64,000 nucleotides of DNA from Phymatolithon calcareum (GCA_977006965.1 OZ345362.1:1488001-1552000), one strand, 5' to 3'. Shown: positions 20,251 through 31,430, counted from the stretch's first letter. The notes: generated by a model not told the origin, from the letters alone. Translations and numbers: made by a program.

Positions 20251-20639
20251 GTGTAACCACTTCAGCAATCGGTATTGAAATCACCAAAGATGGCGCAATG
20301 CAACTTGCAATGCTGCAGAATGGCCCAATCTTCGATTTCTATTGAGTATTGCAATTCATTGCAATGTCAATCCATTTTAACCGACCCCTGCTTGTCCAGT
20401 GAACATCGTTATCCATTTGGTAAGGTGCTGGTATTTTGCTTTGGGTTTAATACATGAGATACACGCGTGTGATCGAATTAATGCGTAAGATCTATGTTGA
20501 GTGGGCACCATCGGCGCAGCAAGCTAAAAGTAAAGTAAAAATTTGAATTCAGCTGTTCATTGCCTTCTAAAGGCCACGACATTCCTCCCCTTGTCTACAA
20601 GAGTAAAGTGAAATTCGCAAAAACACAGCAGAGGCAACA
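20251..20639. other. No supported gene
   Basis: AT-rich DNA between the hAT-1 repeats and a LINE-A insertion. Nothing else is visible. Confidence 0.4.
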
Positions 20640-21195
20640 GTATTCTTATGCAACCAGTCTTCACAATCACTTCGATCTAAATTGATAAGATAAGTGAATT
20701 TCCAGCAATTCTCAAATTCCCCATGGTGAAACACAGACAACTCGCACTGCAGTATGCCTGCGGAAGATTCCCACAGGTGTTAACAACAAGTATGGTTGAA
20801 GAATTCGGCACAAGAGCCAGAGAGCATATGGAGACCCTTGAAAGAACGCTAGCAGGATACGATCTAGAAGGAGAAAAACGACTAGAAGCAGAAAAGGCGC
20901 TAGATGAGCTCGTACTATTTAGTAAGACACTCATAGAACGCATGGAGAACGAAGAAGGCCTGTATTAATTCGTATGAGGCAAGGCAAGAAGCGGTCGAGT
21001 CCAAGCACCAGCAATCCTGTAGAGGACTGAGATAGGATTACTTTGAATCCTGAGTTTTCCCGTCCGCGATTCTAGTCGGCGTTTCGTGAGTTGCACAAGG
21101 GTAGGTAGCATCAGAGGAAGCCTCGCCCATATCTTCGGAAGTCTGTGGGGCTTTTAAATAAACTTGAATAAAAAATAAAAAAGTATTCTTATGCA
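20640..21195 (+). mobile_element. LINE-A 5'-truncated insertion with 13-bp TSD, longest clean copy
   Basis: GTATTCTTATGCA occurs at 20640-20652 and 21183-21195 and brackets a 530-bp LINE-A copy. The copy encodes the family C-terminus (MVKHRQLALQYACGRFPQV, EEFGTRAREHMETLERTLAG, EKALDELVLFSKTLIERMEN, ending EEGLY at 20968). A ~200-bp 3' untranslated part follows and ends in an A-rich tail after AAATAAACTTGAATAAA. The intact duplication and open frame suggest a relatively young insertion. Confidence 0.93.
20723..20968 (+). CDS. LINE-A ORF2 C-terminal fragment
   Basis: The frame of 81 residues is intact to its stop. Seven residues differ from the copy at 47323-47568. The sequence is basic then strongly helical and Glu/Leu-rich (REHMETLERTLAGYDLEGEK). 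It belongs downstream of the reverse transcriptase domain: in the copy at 29641-31270 the same segment follows an RT FADD motif and an LVQPHxEYA motif. It is a truncated piece, not an independent gene. Confidence 0.7.
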   Translation: MVKHRQLALQYACGRFPQVLTTSMVEEFGTRAREHMETLERTLAGYDLEGEKRLEAEKALDELVLFSKTLIERMENEEGLY

Positions 21196-23290
21196 TATAG
21201 GTTAATAAACAGAAAAATGAGAGGGAAATTATCGAGTTGGAAACGAGCAGCGCACTTTTCCAAAGAGCACGTGCATCTGCGGGATGAACATCCGAATAGT
21301 CGGCTCAAACTTTGTCATCTAAGCACTAAGGGTCGATTTGTAGGCATTGCCGAAGATGTTGCTGAGACGAGCAATGAAGCATAATCTATATATAGGCTTG
21401 CCTCCGATACCAATAATTGGCATATCGCTACTATTGCAGAACTTAAAATTATGTAATAATTTTATTATGTTCTGCAATAGTAGCGATATGTGCTTAGGTT
21501 TAGCAAAATGTCCACTATTAATGTTGCAGCAGATTCGTTGTCGGGTCTGCTTGTTCAGAACCCAGCGCGTGTCCGTAAAATTAACATCTGGAAGGATAGT
21601 CTTCCGGCTTTCTTCGCGCTCGTCGAGTTCGAGTATTGCAGGATTTAAAGTTTGGGAACGAATCTTATTCTTCAATAAGGGAGCCTACAAGAGAATGTGG
21701 ACCGCGAACCAAAATCTCTTTCGAAACATTGGCGGTCTTATCCTTTTTGTGGATTGTGCACAGGATTGGGCCCCTACTGCTTACGGCACTTTCATCACTG
21801 TCATCGCTGTCCCAGGAGTAATAGCAATGATAAATAATATGTTTTTATCGTGATGATACTGAACGAAACACAATCTAGAAATTAGCAAAGCATTGGACGT
21901 CTGCGCAGGTTGCATGGGCGTTATAGGCTTGGCATATCATCACTGCCACGTAATCCAGCGTCGACAGCGCCATCGATGCCTCTGCCACTGGCACGAGACA
22001 AAATAACCCGGCAACTAAGTTCGGGTGGTACTGGTTTCTCAATCGCACTTCCGCGACTATTTCACTCCGTAGCAACAGTCATTACTGTGATCTACGATGG
22101 ATCTTAGTATGATTTTGATAATATCGTTGGTAAGGAAAAGGCGTCGTTCCCGTCCATTTATCAATTTTTCCGGAGGATCAAGGGAAGCCAAGGTCCTGCG
22201 CATGGTTGAACAACAGCGAAGACATCACGCGACCTTCTTGAATTGGTCAATGGGAGCAACAGAGAACGGAACCCAAATGGAAAAAGAGAGTAATGGGTAT
22301 AATGGCCTGTTGTTCGCATGAGTATGATTCAACAGTGTCGGCACCCTACTGTCGATGGTACCATCTCGGGCGCGGACCGAATGAGGATATTTGTTGAAAA
22401 TATATTCTTTATACGGCCATCGGGAAATTTTCACGTGTACCTCAGGTGCTGAAGTGTGTAATTGTTGGTCTAAAAAAGGGGGAAGCCGCTTTTGATGTTA
22501 ACGGAAGACAAGCATCCGAACGGTGCCTTACTATCTTCGGCGAATGACGTTTTCTCGTAGGGGAGAATCTTACCCTCTGCAAACCCACTGGTTCAACATG
22601 GTCGTGATTGGCGGAGCAATTCTATGCCCTTTTTGTAACATCTTGGCGAAAGATTCCTTGGGAAACGGGATGGTGTACGAAGCGTCGGATCGAATGATGG
22701 ATCGGACTGGAGTTGAGAGATATGTGTGAGAAGTGGCATATTCTGGTGCATGGAATATCTTCCGCACGTCTGGCGTCGAGGCGAGTGAAGCAAATCAATC
22801 GCAATCTGGGAGTCCCACGTATTCCGATACCACTACCTCCCACTTCTCTTCGCTCGTCTATTGTTGAAAATTATTCACATGCTTAACGCGCATGGCGGAA
22901 TAGTGGAGCCGTACCGGTGAATGTACAGACCGCGAGTTCGTCTCAGAAGAGTTTTCCGGTGCCTATTACCGGAGGAACGCCTAACAACTTGTCGCAAACG
23001 GTACGCGTTCCATCTGCCCAGCTGCTTGCCCCTCCTGAGAATATCGGAAAATCCGGAAACAGATATTGCAGTTCCTCTCCGATACAAACCCCGTAATCTA
23101 CACAGACCCTTACTATTTCATTTTCGAACAGCACTCTATCACCCTTCACGCAGCAAGAATCCTGATAGCGGATCGTCATGGGCTTCCATCAATCGCGCGT
23201 AATGAGCATCTCAGAGGGACCTTCTTGAGAATTCGATTTTTGCGTCCGCACTACCAGTCTGGAAAAGTCCGCAATTCCAGTCCTAAATAT
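21196..23290. other. Degenerate mobile DNA without identifiable gene
   Basis: Short coding-like peptides occur (minus TRTVCDKLLGVPPVIGTG near 22990; plus FPVPITGGTPNNLSQTVRVP near 22960; plus LYTAIGKFSRVPQVLKCVIV near 22420). They are broken, lie in conflicting frames and match no family I can name. A 22-bp hairpin at 21421-21490 is listed separately. Confidence 0.4.
21421..21490. repeat. Perfect 22-bp inverted repeat, AT-rich 26-nt loop
   Basis: 21421-21442 (CATATCGCTACTATTGCAGA and AC) is the exact reverse complement of 21469-21490. The loop is almost purely A/T. The arms are moderate in GC, so a chance match is unlikely. A recent local inverted duplication or a foldback relic is likely. 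Confidence 0.88.
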
Positions 23291-23294
23291 TTTC

Positions 23295-23529
23295 ACTGGT
23301 AATGAGGACGCGGCACATGTTTGGCGTGGCTGATGTGTTCATCTATTAGACATTTTTTCTCATAACGATTTTTAGTTTTCGGAAGTGGAATTGCTTTTCA
23401 ACCAAACTTTTCGCGATGTTTCAAATTTTTGCTCAAAAGTGTGCGAAATCATCTGAAGCGAAAGTTTGCAAATCAACACTGCACGTGAAATCAGCCACTG
23501 AAAACCCATGCCGCGTCCTCGTAACCAGT
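23295..23529. mobile_element. MITE-like element with ~20-bp terminal inverted repeats
   Basis: The left end reads ACTGGTAATGAGGACGCGGC. The right end reverse-complements to ACTGGTTACGAGGACGCGGC. The 235-bp interior has no coding capacity. A third copy of the end motif (ACTGGTAACGAGGAC) lies just outside at 23543-23557, which suggests tandem or repeated insertion. No clear target duplication was found, so the superfamily is unknown. Confidence 0.7.
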
Positions 23530-24355
23530 CCACGAAATAATGACTGGTAACGAGGACTTTTTTGACTGGGTCTAAGCCGCGATTTTGATGAATTCTCAAG
23601 AAAGCCCCTCTCTCAACAAGATACACAATGGCAAAACGCCGTCTTTCGACAACGACGTGAAGATGAACTACAGGGGCACAGACGCCGATATCGCAAATGT
23701 TAGCAAACCTCAAGACTTTGAGTCAATTTTACGTCGATCTATTGCTCATGCACCTTTGACTGGAAATTGCGCAATTAATTCAGCGGCAATCATCCGAATC
23801 GTTGTGTATGCCGTTGGTCTCACACCTCTCCAGTAGCCCCTTTCCTTCTTTCTTTCTTTTATTGCGGGATTTATCAGAGCTGGTAAACAACTCCACATCC
23901 TTACCGCTCCAGTAGACTTAACAGATACGAGTGGTCCTTGATGTCACAACAGCTGCCCAAGCTGCACAATGTGCAGACCTTGGGGAAGCTTAACATCTAT
24001 ATCGCTACATAGCCAATCTTCAGTCGCCGTCCTTCAAAGGGATGCCCCGGGTTGGAAACCATTTAGGACGCTCACGGTAGCTAGTCATCTCGCTGCCTTC
24101 TTTCATCTTCTTCTGTCTTCTCTCCCAGCTTCCTTGAGCGTTGCGGCACACCACTCAGGGCGGAATCCATGTACTACCATACTACCAGAAGGTGATAGTC
24201 TTCTCCCATGGGGAGGCCGGATCACAGCTCTTGCAAGTTCAAAAAAACCCTGCACTGTAGCGGGGAAAAATTCCTGACTGAGCTCTTGGTTCCTATCTGT
24301 GACGCACAGGTGAACGGGCCGGACCGGTATGATAGCCGGCCTGTATCAAATCCGC

Positions 24356-24607
24356 TTAAATTCGCAAGATTTTCTCGAAATCTTGCAACGGCGGGCTTGG
24401 GTCTGGCATTTCAAGTGTGGCAAGTTCTCGATTCGCCAAGTCCCTGGAGTGCGCGTTCACGATCGCGTCCGCCATTTCCGGCGGGATTACCGTCGGAAGG
24501 AGCGCTTTGTGCAGCTTTATCGCTGCGGCCACTTGCGCCGGCGCGGGCGCCCGCGCCCGCGCCGGAAACTTGTCTTTTTTCGTTTGTGGTCCGTTCGGTC
24601 CGGTCAA
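24356..24607 (-). pseudogene. Coding-like fragment (Ala/Pro-rich)
   Basis: The minus frame reads PARARAPAPAQVAAAIKLHK, LLPTVIPPEMADAIVNAHSR and LATLEMPDPSPPLQDFEKIL to a stop. The amphipathic composition looks coding, but there is no family motif. Frames on the other strand are also open here because of GC content. It may be a gag-like piece of a retroelement. Confidence 0.3.
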
Positions 24608-24713
24608 ACCCTTCTCCCCCCTTTCCTTCGTACAGGCCCCATCCTTGGTGACCGTGTAGCGGGAGTAACACTACTCCTGGACCATCAACCCCTCTCACTC
24701 TTGCTGGTGAGCC

Positions 24714-25005
24714 ATGGGACAGATCATTTTTCCGCCAGCAGATGCAGCACATTCAAACGGCACAAATGGAGCTTCAGCTCCTCATTCCGTTCCTTCTCGA
24801 GCTGCAGCACTATACACAGGAGCACACAAGCGGAAACACCCCATTGTTGAGGGAAAATGGACTCAACGCCTTACCCAGTCCGACAACCGCGGGCCTTATT
24901 CCGTTAAGTACGCCTGGTTCGATAAATGTAGCATCGGCAGCGACAACACTTCACAGAGATGCCGGTGATTCTTCAGATGACGGTGGAGACTCTCAAAGGG
25001 GTTGA
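24714..25005 (+). pseudogene. Coding-like fragment with Ser/Asp tail
   Basis: A plus frame from about 24742 reads QHIQTAQMELQLLIPFLLEL then a polar, Pro/Thr-rich part ending DAGDSSDDGGDSQRG. A diverged second copy of the Asp/Gly-rich tail region occurs at about 25103-25160. No family is recognised. Confidence 0.25.
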
Positions 25006-25427
25006 TTAAACTAAACGCAAGAGCAGTACTCGAGATATCTGTTTATTCTGTTTAGCACGCCAGCCCGAAAAAAACCCCGAATTCTTAAAATCAAAAGGCA
25101 CTATGCATCGAAGAGATTCTTGCGGTTCTTCTGATGGTGGCGGAGATTTCAGAAGGGTCGGCTGCAGCAAAAGCAAGTTCACTTCTCGAGCAACGTCTCA
25201 TACAGAGCACAATAGAAATTTCACTAAAGACTTCCATCTGTGCATTCTACTCTATCGTACTTCCCCTTCGCTTCGTGCTCCGACTGGCGAAAAGTTCCGT
25301 CTTGCTTAGCAAGTATCTCATCACAAATCTGTAGCGCGTCATTATTTAGTCTTTCCAGATTCTCTTCTGTCGCTGCGACTCAAGATCCTCGCGATAGAAT
25401 GCACTTCGCGAGCTCGAGGCACTACCT

Positions 25428-26722
25428 GACCCTAGTGTCTAGTTTACTAACCACCTCAATTGAGGATAAATCCCTCAATTGAGGGGCTTTTTGAAAGCTC
25501 AAAAAAGTATGTAGAAAGAATGCGAAACAGAAAGTTCGCGCCAACTTTGGGAAGGCGGGCTTGTGTTCTGCCTGAGGAGTACCCAAACTACGGCCTTAAA
25601 TGGGCGTCGTTCGGCGGTAGGAATGAAATTACAATTTTCAGTTAGAAGAAGCGGACCTGCCATGTCACGAGAAAAAGACCCGCGCCGAGTGGTCGGCGCG
25701 TCCGTACACACTAAGGCAACATCAATGACCAGTCTCGCAGAGTGTTGCAGGCTCTATGGAGCCTTTTCCAAGTCAAAAAAGGTGAACGGCACAGTTCTGG
25801 AGGTACTATTGAATGAAATCAATGGTCGCGCAAGCACATCGCTTCGCGTGAAATGGGTCCTAGTTCAGAAACCGACTGAGAAAACTAAGATTAAGACACT
25901 CAAGATTGTTAACATCAAGGCAGGAAAGGTTGACGAAGGTTCTCCGTCCTCTCGAATGTTTGTATCAAGTCCCAGCACGCAGAACTCTGCACCACAAAAT
26001 CCGGCTTACAGTGCTCGTGGTCGTCCGTCTTCTTCGCCAAATGCCAGTTTATTGTCCCCAGTCGCAACCACAAGCTCTCCAAAACGGCACACAAGCTTCG
26101 ATACAACCCTCAGAAGCTAAGAATGCCCTATTCCAGGCTCTATCGCCTACGCCTTGCATGGCTTTTGGGACCAGTCGTCGCACGAGGAAATTGATGTAAT
26201 CACACCCGACCGCAAACCCCAAAGTAATTGCTCATGGGGTGCCACAGTACGAGCGACAAGTTATATAACCGATTGGGGGACGAATTCCGAGTCAGATCTG
26301 GACAGTTCGCACTCCAAATGGAGATTTCATATCGGAAAATGGTGGGATTGGGCTTCACACGCCCTCTGATTGCTTTTTGACCAGGTTTCCACAAGTTCAC
26401 CTTCGAAAAATAGCTGTATAGACGTCCGCGAAGCTGAAACGAATCGGGGGAAAAGAGACTACAGTGACAGAACTGGTTAAGTTTTTCGGAATACTCGTCC
26501 TCATGACAAGATTTGAGTTTGGCGCTAAGAGCGATTTTTGGAAGACTTCCAGGCCGAACAAGTATATCCCGACTTGTTGAAGACATCCATGAGCTTGGCG
26601 CTTTTGATGTGCTCGATATTGAGTAGCTTTCATGCGCAAAAATTGAAAAATTCTCGTTCCCCAATTGAGAGAAAAGTGCCCCTCAATTGAGGGAAAATTT
26701 CAGTAAACTAGACACTAGGGTC
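25428..26722 (+). mobile_element. piggyBac-like element with 21-bp TIRs and subterminal palindromes
   Basis: The left end GACCCTAGTGTCTAGTTTAC (25428 on) is the exact inverted repeat of the right end at 26702-26722 over 21 bp. Inside each end the palindrome CCTCAATTGAGG recurs, twice on the left and once clearly on the right with a degenerate second copy. The interior carries broken piggyBac-like transposase sequence on the plus strand. CCCTAG-type termini are common in piggyBac elements, but the flanks (left CCT, right TAG) do not show the usual TTAA duplication. Confidence 0.75.
25662..26590 (+). pseudogene. piggyBac-like (DDE_Tnp_1_7) transposase pseudogene, N-terminal part
   Basis: The first frame (25662-26120) begins MSREKDPRRVVGASVHTKAT and contains SKSKKVNGTVLEVLLNEING and LRVKWVLVQKPTEKTKI, a chromo-like beta region, then a Ser/Pro-rich linker. 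After stops and frame changes the frame reads QIWTVRTPNGDFISENGGIG, HTPSDCFLTRFPQVHLRKIA and TTVTELVKFFGILVLMTRFE followed by FGAKSDFWKTSRPNKYIP. This is the pattern preceding the catalytic core in piggyBac-type transposases. The DDD core is missing because the element ends soon after. Stops interrupt near 26264, after RKIAV and after YIPTC. Confidence 0.65.
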
Positions 26723-27160
26723 TAGTGACATGTAATCTCTATATTTCCGGACTTTCTTCCTGCCAACTGCACGAGCTGCGAAAAAGATCGCTTTCCGTAG
26801 TCCACATTAGTGTATCACCATGGTTGTCTGGAAGTCGCGGGACTGAATACCAGGATAGAACAAGAAATGTCGTTGTTGCTATCCTTGGCTGCTAGAAGTC
26901 TAAAATGAACAACAGGACTAAATTCTGGACTAAAGTCACGGCCATGTTTCTCGGTTTCGAACATTAAATGTTTCTGTGGTGGAGGCGGCTCTGAATTTAA
27001 TTCAACTGCTGGAAGTGGATCGTTTCGAAAGGTTATAAAGGGGAAATCTTTACTTGGAAAGAGTCAGAAAAGCTAGAAAAACGGCTCAGGCGACGTCCTT
27101 CGCGACGCCTGCCTGTTTTATCCATCCCTTTCGCATAAGCGTGAAGGGAGAATTAAATCC
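26723..27160. other. Intergenic DNA upstream of CKS1
   Basis: No gene or repeat was recognised. This probably contains the promoter and leader of the CKS1 gene. Confidence 0.4.
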
Positions 27161-27165
27161 CCGCT

Positions 27166-27547
27166 ATGGCAGATGACCTGTCAATCATTGGGCCGTTCGG
27201 GATCAAGTATTCCGCAAAATACTATGACGACACCCATGAGTATCGGTATGTGATCTGAAAACTCAGTCTTTGTTTCCTTGGTGCTCTAAGTCTTTTGGCT
27301 GACATTGTTTTCTGGCCTGTTTTTCGACCGAAGTCACGTCACTCTAACACCCGCTATTGCGAGACTCCTCCCAAAACCAAAACGTTTACTTACGGAGGAC
27401 GAGTGGCGTACGCTTGGAGTGCAGCAGAGCCCAGGATGGGAGCATTATATGATCCATAAGCCTGAGCCGCATATTCTTCTTTTTCGCCGGCCCAAGCCCA
27501 GTTTAGTCGTGACAAGTCCAATGACGGAGGAAGCTGGACCTTCCTAA
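27166..27547 (+). CDS. CKS1: CKS1-type cyclin-dependent kinase regulatory subunit (two exons)
   Basis: Exon 1 (27166-27245) encodes [20 protein letters not shown] then DDTHEY plus two bases. Exon 2 (27334-27547) continues [40 protein letters not shown] and [14 protein letters not shown] to a TAA. The intron of 88 nt starts GTATGT and ends ACCGAAG. Splicing gives 97 residues, close to the usual ~80-115. The YSxKYYDDxxEYRHV and [17 protein letters not shown] signatures are diagnostic of Cks proteins, including the hinge-region His-x-Pro-Glu-Pro-His and the anion-binding Arg/Trp residues. Cks1 binds CDKs and promotes phosphorylation and ubiquitination of cell-cycle substrates. The gene looks intact in the middle of transposon debris. 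Confidence 0.95.
27246..27333 (+). other. CKS1 intron (88 nt, GT-AG)
   Basis: Donor G|GTATGT, acceptor ACCGAAG|T. The intron interrupts the Arg codon of EYRHV (phase 2). The conserved protein sequence on both sides fixes the junction. Confidence 0.93.
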
Positions 27548-27559
27548 GTGCTCGAGCAA

Positions 27560-29600
27560 CTTCCGATGCACCAGATCGAGCTGTAGTTCCCATCCCGTAA
27601 TTCAGGCGATCGTGCAATTCTCACTCTCCACGTCTTGAGTATGTACCCCTCCGCCGGAGATGAGCTTCATTAAGTCAATACATCCACTTGAGTAAAGGAT
27701 CGATTTTTCTGTCATATCATACTCCTGCTATAGCACTTGGTTCTCACTCGATGCGAGCAGGGATCTCCTGACGTTGTCTCACCAATTTTTGCATTTTTTG
27801 CTCAATCATTGTTCTCAACACCTGTGGGTTTCGTAGAGTGCAGATGTGGTGACTGCAACCTTCGCGTAAGAATTCAAAACCTCATCCCACTTTCGAAATC
27901 GAAGAAGGTTCTTAGAATCGATAAAAAGGCTCTGAAACCTCATCTCGAGATCCGTTTCGTGAATATTTACATTTCCCTGTACAGCAATGAGTACCTATGG
28001 AGCTTGGTTCAGTCGTTGGCTTCTTAGATCTCGGTATCAAACAACACATGGAATGATCCCCAACAAATTCTGTGCGACAGCCCACCCTAAGACGACGACA
28101 GCTTAACCGGTGAGTCGTTTTTTCTCAGCAATTCTTGTCTTCCCCAAACGCAATTAAGGCGTCCTAAGATGGGAAAGGCATTACTTCGCTCGAACTCTTA
28201 CAAGTTTGCTCTTAGACGTGCGCCCTACGATGTTTCACAAAATTCGTGTGTCACCTCCACACAATATGTCGTGGAGCAATGTCGTCCCGTACCACACTGA
28301 TGGCCCTTGTTGTTTCCGGTGGCAATCATTGATGGCTGTGCCACCTCTTCACAACAATGTACGCCTTACCAGAATCCCTCCAAAGTCAACAACTGAAGCA
28401 TGACCAGCGCGTGGACAGGATGCACGCACGACGTGATTGTGTGCGGATACGCCGTTTTCACTAGTGTTCCAAACTGCCATCTTGGCACAGCCGCCAATGA
28501 CTTCAACTGGGTTCTCCAGTCATTTCAAACCGGCGAAGGTTTCCACTATCTCCGCCACGTACTTAAATTGCGCTGGTGTCTGTGCTTATCGCGGTCTGAG
28601 AGGGCAGCATGAAAAGTTAAGTCTAACGTTCGCTCTACCAAATGTTGGTGAACGTAGATCGAGCGTGGAGATCTCTCGCCGCAGACGATCCGCGCGCTCT
28701 CTTACCTTTCAGTGGTGGACAGACCAGGGACGGTGCACCGATCTCCGAGGCCGTAGGTTGCTTGCATGCCACTGCTGCTCACGGCTGGTGGGGTTGTCCT
28801 CAAGTCTCTGTGCGTGCTACGACAGAGGACTTTGCACGCGACAGCTTTAAAAATGCGCTCTTCGGTATCGCCCGCTTCTTCGAGTGCGTTGGTTAATTCT
28901 CTCAGCATGTCACCGTCACCAGCTGGACTTTCAAACAGACTCGCTTTTCCAATCACGCCGCGGCCATATGCTGGCCTGACTCTAAATTCTACTTTGTGGG
29001 CGTTTGCATTCCTGAACCCTGTGCCCTCAAGTTTGCAATCATTGCTGAAGAGCGCACGCAACAGAGCTTCCACTGCGACCCAACTGGAAACACCCCAGGC
29101 GGAGAGCTCCGCAAGAAGCGCGACGTACGTAATCCGACTCGCAGACAAAACAGTTATTTGGTTTCATGCACGCTACTGGAGCCAGTGTTGGCGTGGTAGG
29201 GAGATACTGCTATTTCGTCGGAGGAAACGACCTCGGACGTCATAAAATTTTCCTTTCCGCACGTTCACACGATACGATGCTCTGCGTGGCCATTGAAGTG
29301 AAATGATTTTCCCCCTCGAGATCTCTCCGTTGAGATCAGAGGTAGGTTTTCTAATTTTGCTGACTATAGCCGTTTTTATGCGAAATGGAGCCTCTGGGCT
29401 CTGAGTTGAGTCCTCGTGGCTCATCAGAAGTGTTGCCCAAGCGTCTGCAGATGCGTTGGTAACACTATAATAAAAATCTCCACTTCTTCTTCTTCTATTC
29501 CGTCGGAGGTGGCACCGTGGGGAGGGAAGAGTGAATGGCAGCAGGAGCTGTGGTTACCTCAAAGCTTGATGCAATTTTCTCTCCCTGTTCTAGTCACACC
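27560..29600. other. No confident gene; broken coding-like frames
   Basis: Between CKS1 and the LINE-A remnant, frames on both strands look partly coding (plus 28642-29199: SLAADDPRALLPFSGGQTRD, FVGVCIPEPCALKFAIIAEE, one TAA between; minus 28702-29148: RELTNALEEAGDTEERIFKA). I cannot decide the strand or recognise a family. A degenerate mobile element is the likeliest content. Confidence 0.35.
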
Positions 29601-29640
29601 TGTCAATTGTCCTCCTCCTCGTCCTTTTTCAGCAATTCAT

Positions 29641-31270
29641 GGATGAGTTCGCCGAACGTATGAGCCGAGCATCAAAAACCTTGGATGAAGTTCCGGCTAT
29701 CCTTTTCGCAGACGATGTTCTTCTTTCTGCGAAATCCCCCGCTGCATTGACTTATTGGATATAACTACACAATGGGCACAAGAGCGAGAGATGACGTGGA
29801 ACACAACACAAGGGAATTGCCAGCATATGAACTCAAGGAAGAAGACAGAGCGGCAACTGAGAAGGCACTAGATGACATTTTGCTCTTCAGCAAAAGCATC
29901 ATCGAGAATATGAAGACCTGTACTGAAACAAGAAGCGACGCCTCGAAAACTGCTACGCAGAGCTATCGAAAACAACCGAGTACATGCTAGGGCCTCAGAT
30001 AGAATACCAGACATAAGAGTAGAGCCGCCTTAGTGAGGGTAGCACCTGAGGAAGCCTTGCCCGTATATTCGTATGACTGTGGGGCTTTAAAATAATATTA
30101 ATAATAAACAACACAAGGGAAACGCGAAGTCTTCGAATCAGAAGAAACGTTGGGCAAGAAATTCAAGCTCGCGAACAAGGTTCAGGCACACGTTGCAGAG
30201 GTCGCGTACCTTGCAGAATCGCTAGGCTCCGGAGGAGTCACAGATACGCAAACGATGCAACGACTAAAGAAAGCAAGGACGGCCCGTGTACGAGTTGCTT
30301 ACACTGGGAGTGTTCAAGAAAGGGCTAAATAAACAGAACTGTATTCAGATATACAAGGACCTAGTACAGCCACACTAGGAGTACGCAACGCACTTAGCGC
30401 CCTGGACAGAAGACGTAAAAAATGCCGTCAAGGAAGTAGAAGTAACATTCTTCAACCAAGTATTCGGCCACTGGCCCGAGGAAAGACGGATAGGCTCCGT
30501 CTCCTTTGCCGTATCCAAACTGTCCCACAACGACGAGAAGTCTTCGCCTTCAAGATACTGAGACGGAACAAGGCAAAAAGAACTTATGTATTCAAATGAA
30601 GCGCCTGAAAGCAGAAACAACCATGAATGGCAGTACACAAGGAAAGATATCGCCGCAATAGAGACCAGAGAGCCGTTTGGTGAAGCTGTAGAGCATATCC
30701 AAACAAACCAGTCTCGCAAACACTTCGATCTAAATTGCTGGTAATGGAAGGAGACCGCCTTGAATCGAGGCGGAAAAGGAAGATTCCGTAAGACAAGACA
30801 AGAGAATTGCCAGAAATCCTCAAGTTCCCCAAGGTGATGCACAGGCAACTCGCGCCGCAGTATGCCTGTGGCAGATTCCCACAGGTGTCAACAATAAGTA
30901 AGGCAGAAGAATTCGGGACCAGGGCGAGAGATTATATGGAACGCACGCTAGCAGGGTACGATCCCGAAGGAGAAAAAGAGACCAGAAGCAGAAAAGGCGC
31001 CAGATGAAGTCTTACTATCTAGCAAGACACTCAGAGAACGCATAGAGAATGAAGAAGGCCTGTATTGATTCGCAGAAGACAAGGCAAAAAGCGGTCGAGA
31101 GCAAGCACCAACAATCCCGTAGAGGACTGCCAATAGGTTTACGTTGAATCCTAAGTTTTCCCGTCCGCCATTCTGGTGGGCGTTTCGTGAGCTGCACAAA
31201 GGTAGATAGCATCTGAGGAAGCCTTGCTCATATCTTCGGAAGTCTGTGGGGCTTTTTAAAAATAAACATG
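29641..31270 (+). mobile_element. Old LINE-A copy with RT motif, interrupted by a younger copy
   Basis: The copy begins with a reverse transcriptase piece (VPAILFADDVLLSAKSPAAL; FADD is the catalytic box of non-LTR RTs). It is then interrupted (about 29773-30110) by a second LINE-A. It resumes with REVFESEETLGKKFKLANKV, AYLAESLGSGGVTDTQTMQR (the YLG-like segment after the RT box), LVQPHxEYA and VKNAVKEVEVTFFNQVFG. Finally comes the family C-terminus (LESRRKRKIP, MHRQLAPQYACGRFPQV, FGTRARDYMERTLAGYDPEG) and the 3' untranslated end with AAATAAACATGAAAAAA at 31270. Many stops and frameshifts make it inactive. This copy links the C-terminal fragments elsewhere in the window to a non-LTR retrotransposon. 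Confidence 0.82.
29773..30110 (+). mobile_element. Younger LINE-A copy nested in the old one
   Basis: Starts at GGGCACAAGAGCGAGAGATG, encodes GTRARDDVEHNTRELPAYEL and ATEKALDDILLFSKSIIENM, then the 3' untranslated part (CCTGAGGAAGCCTTGCCCG, GTGGGGCTTTAAAATAAT) and an A-rich tail. The flanks share an imperfect repeat (AACTACACAATGGG versus AACAACACAAGGG) that may be a decayed target duplication. It is diverged from the copies at 20653 and 47114, so it is an older insertion. Confidence 0.7.
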
Positions 31271-31430
31271 AAAAAACTACATAAGGCGCCGAACTCATCC
31301 ATCGATGGAGTTCGGCAAGCAAGTACAACCCAACGAATAGTATTGCTTCGCACCGTTCCGACGATACTCATCCAACAAATCTACGCAATAAGTGGCTGAA
31401 CGAGTCAAAATATAGATTTCCTATTTATAT

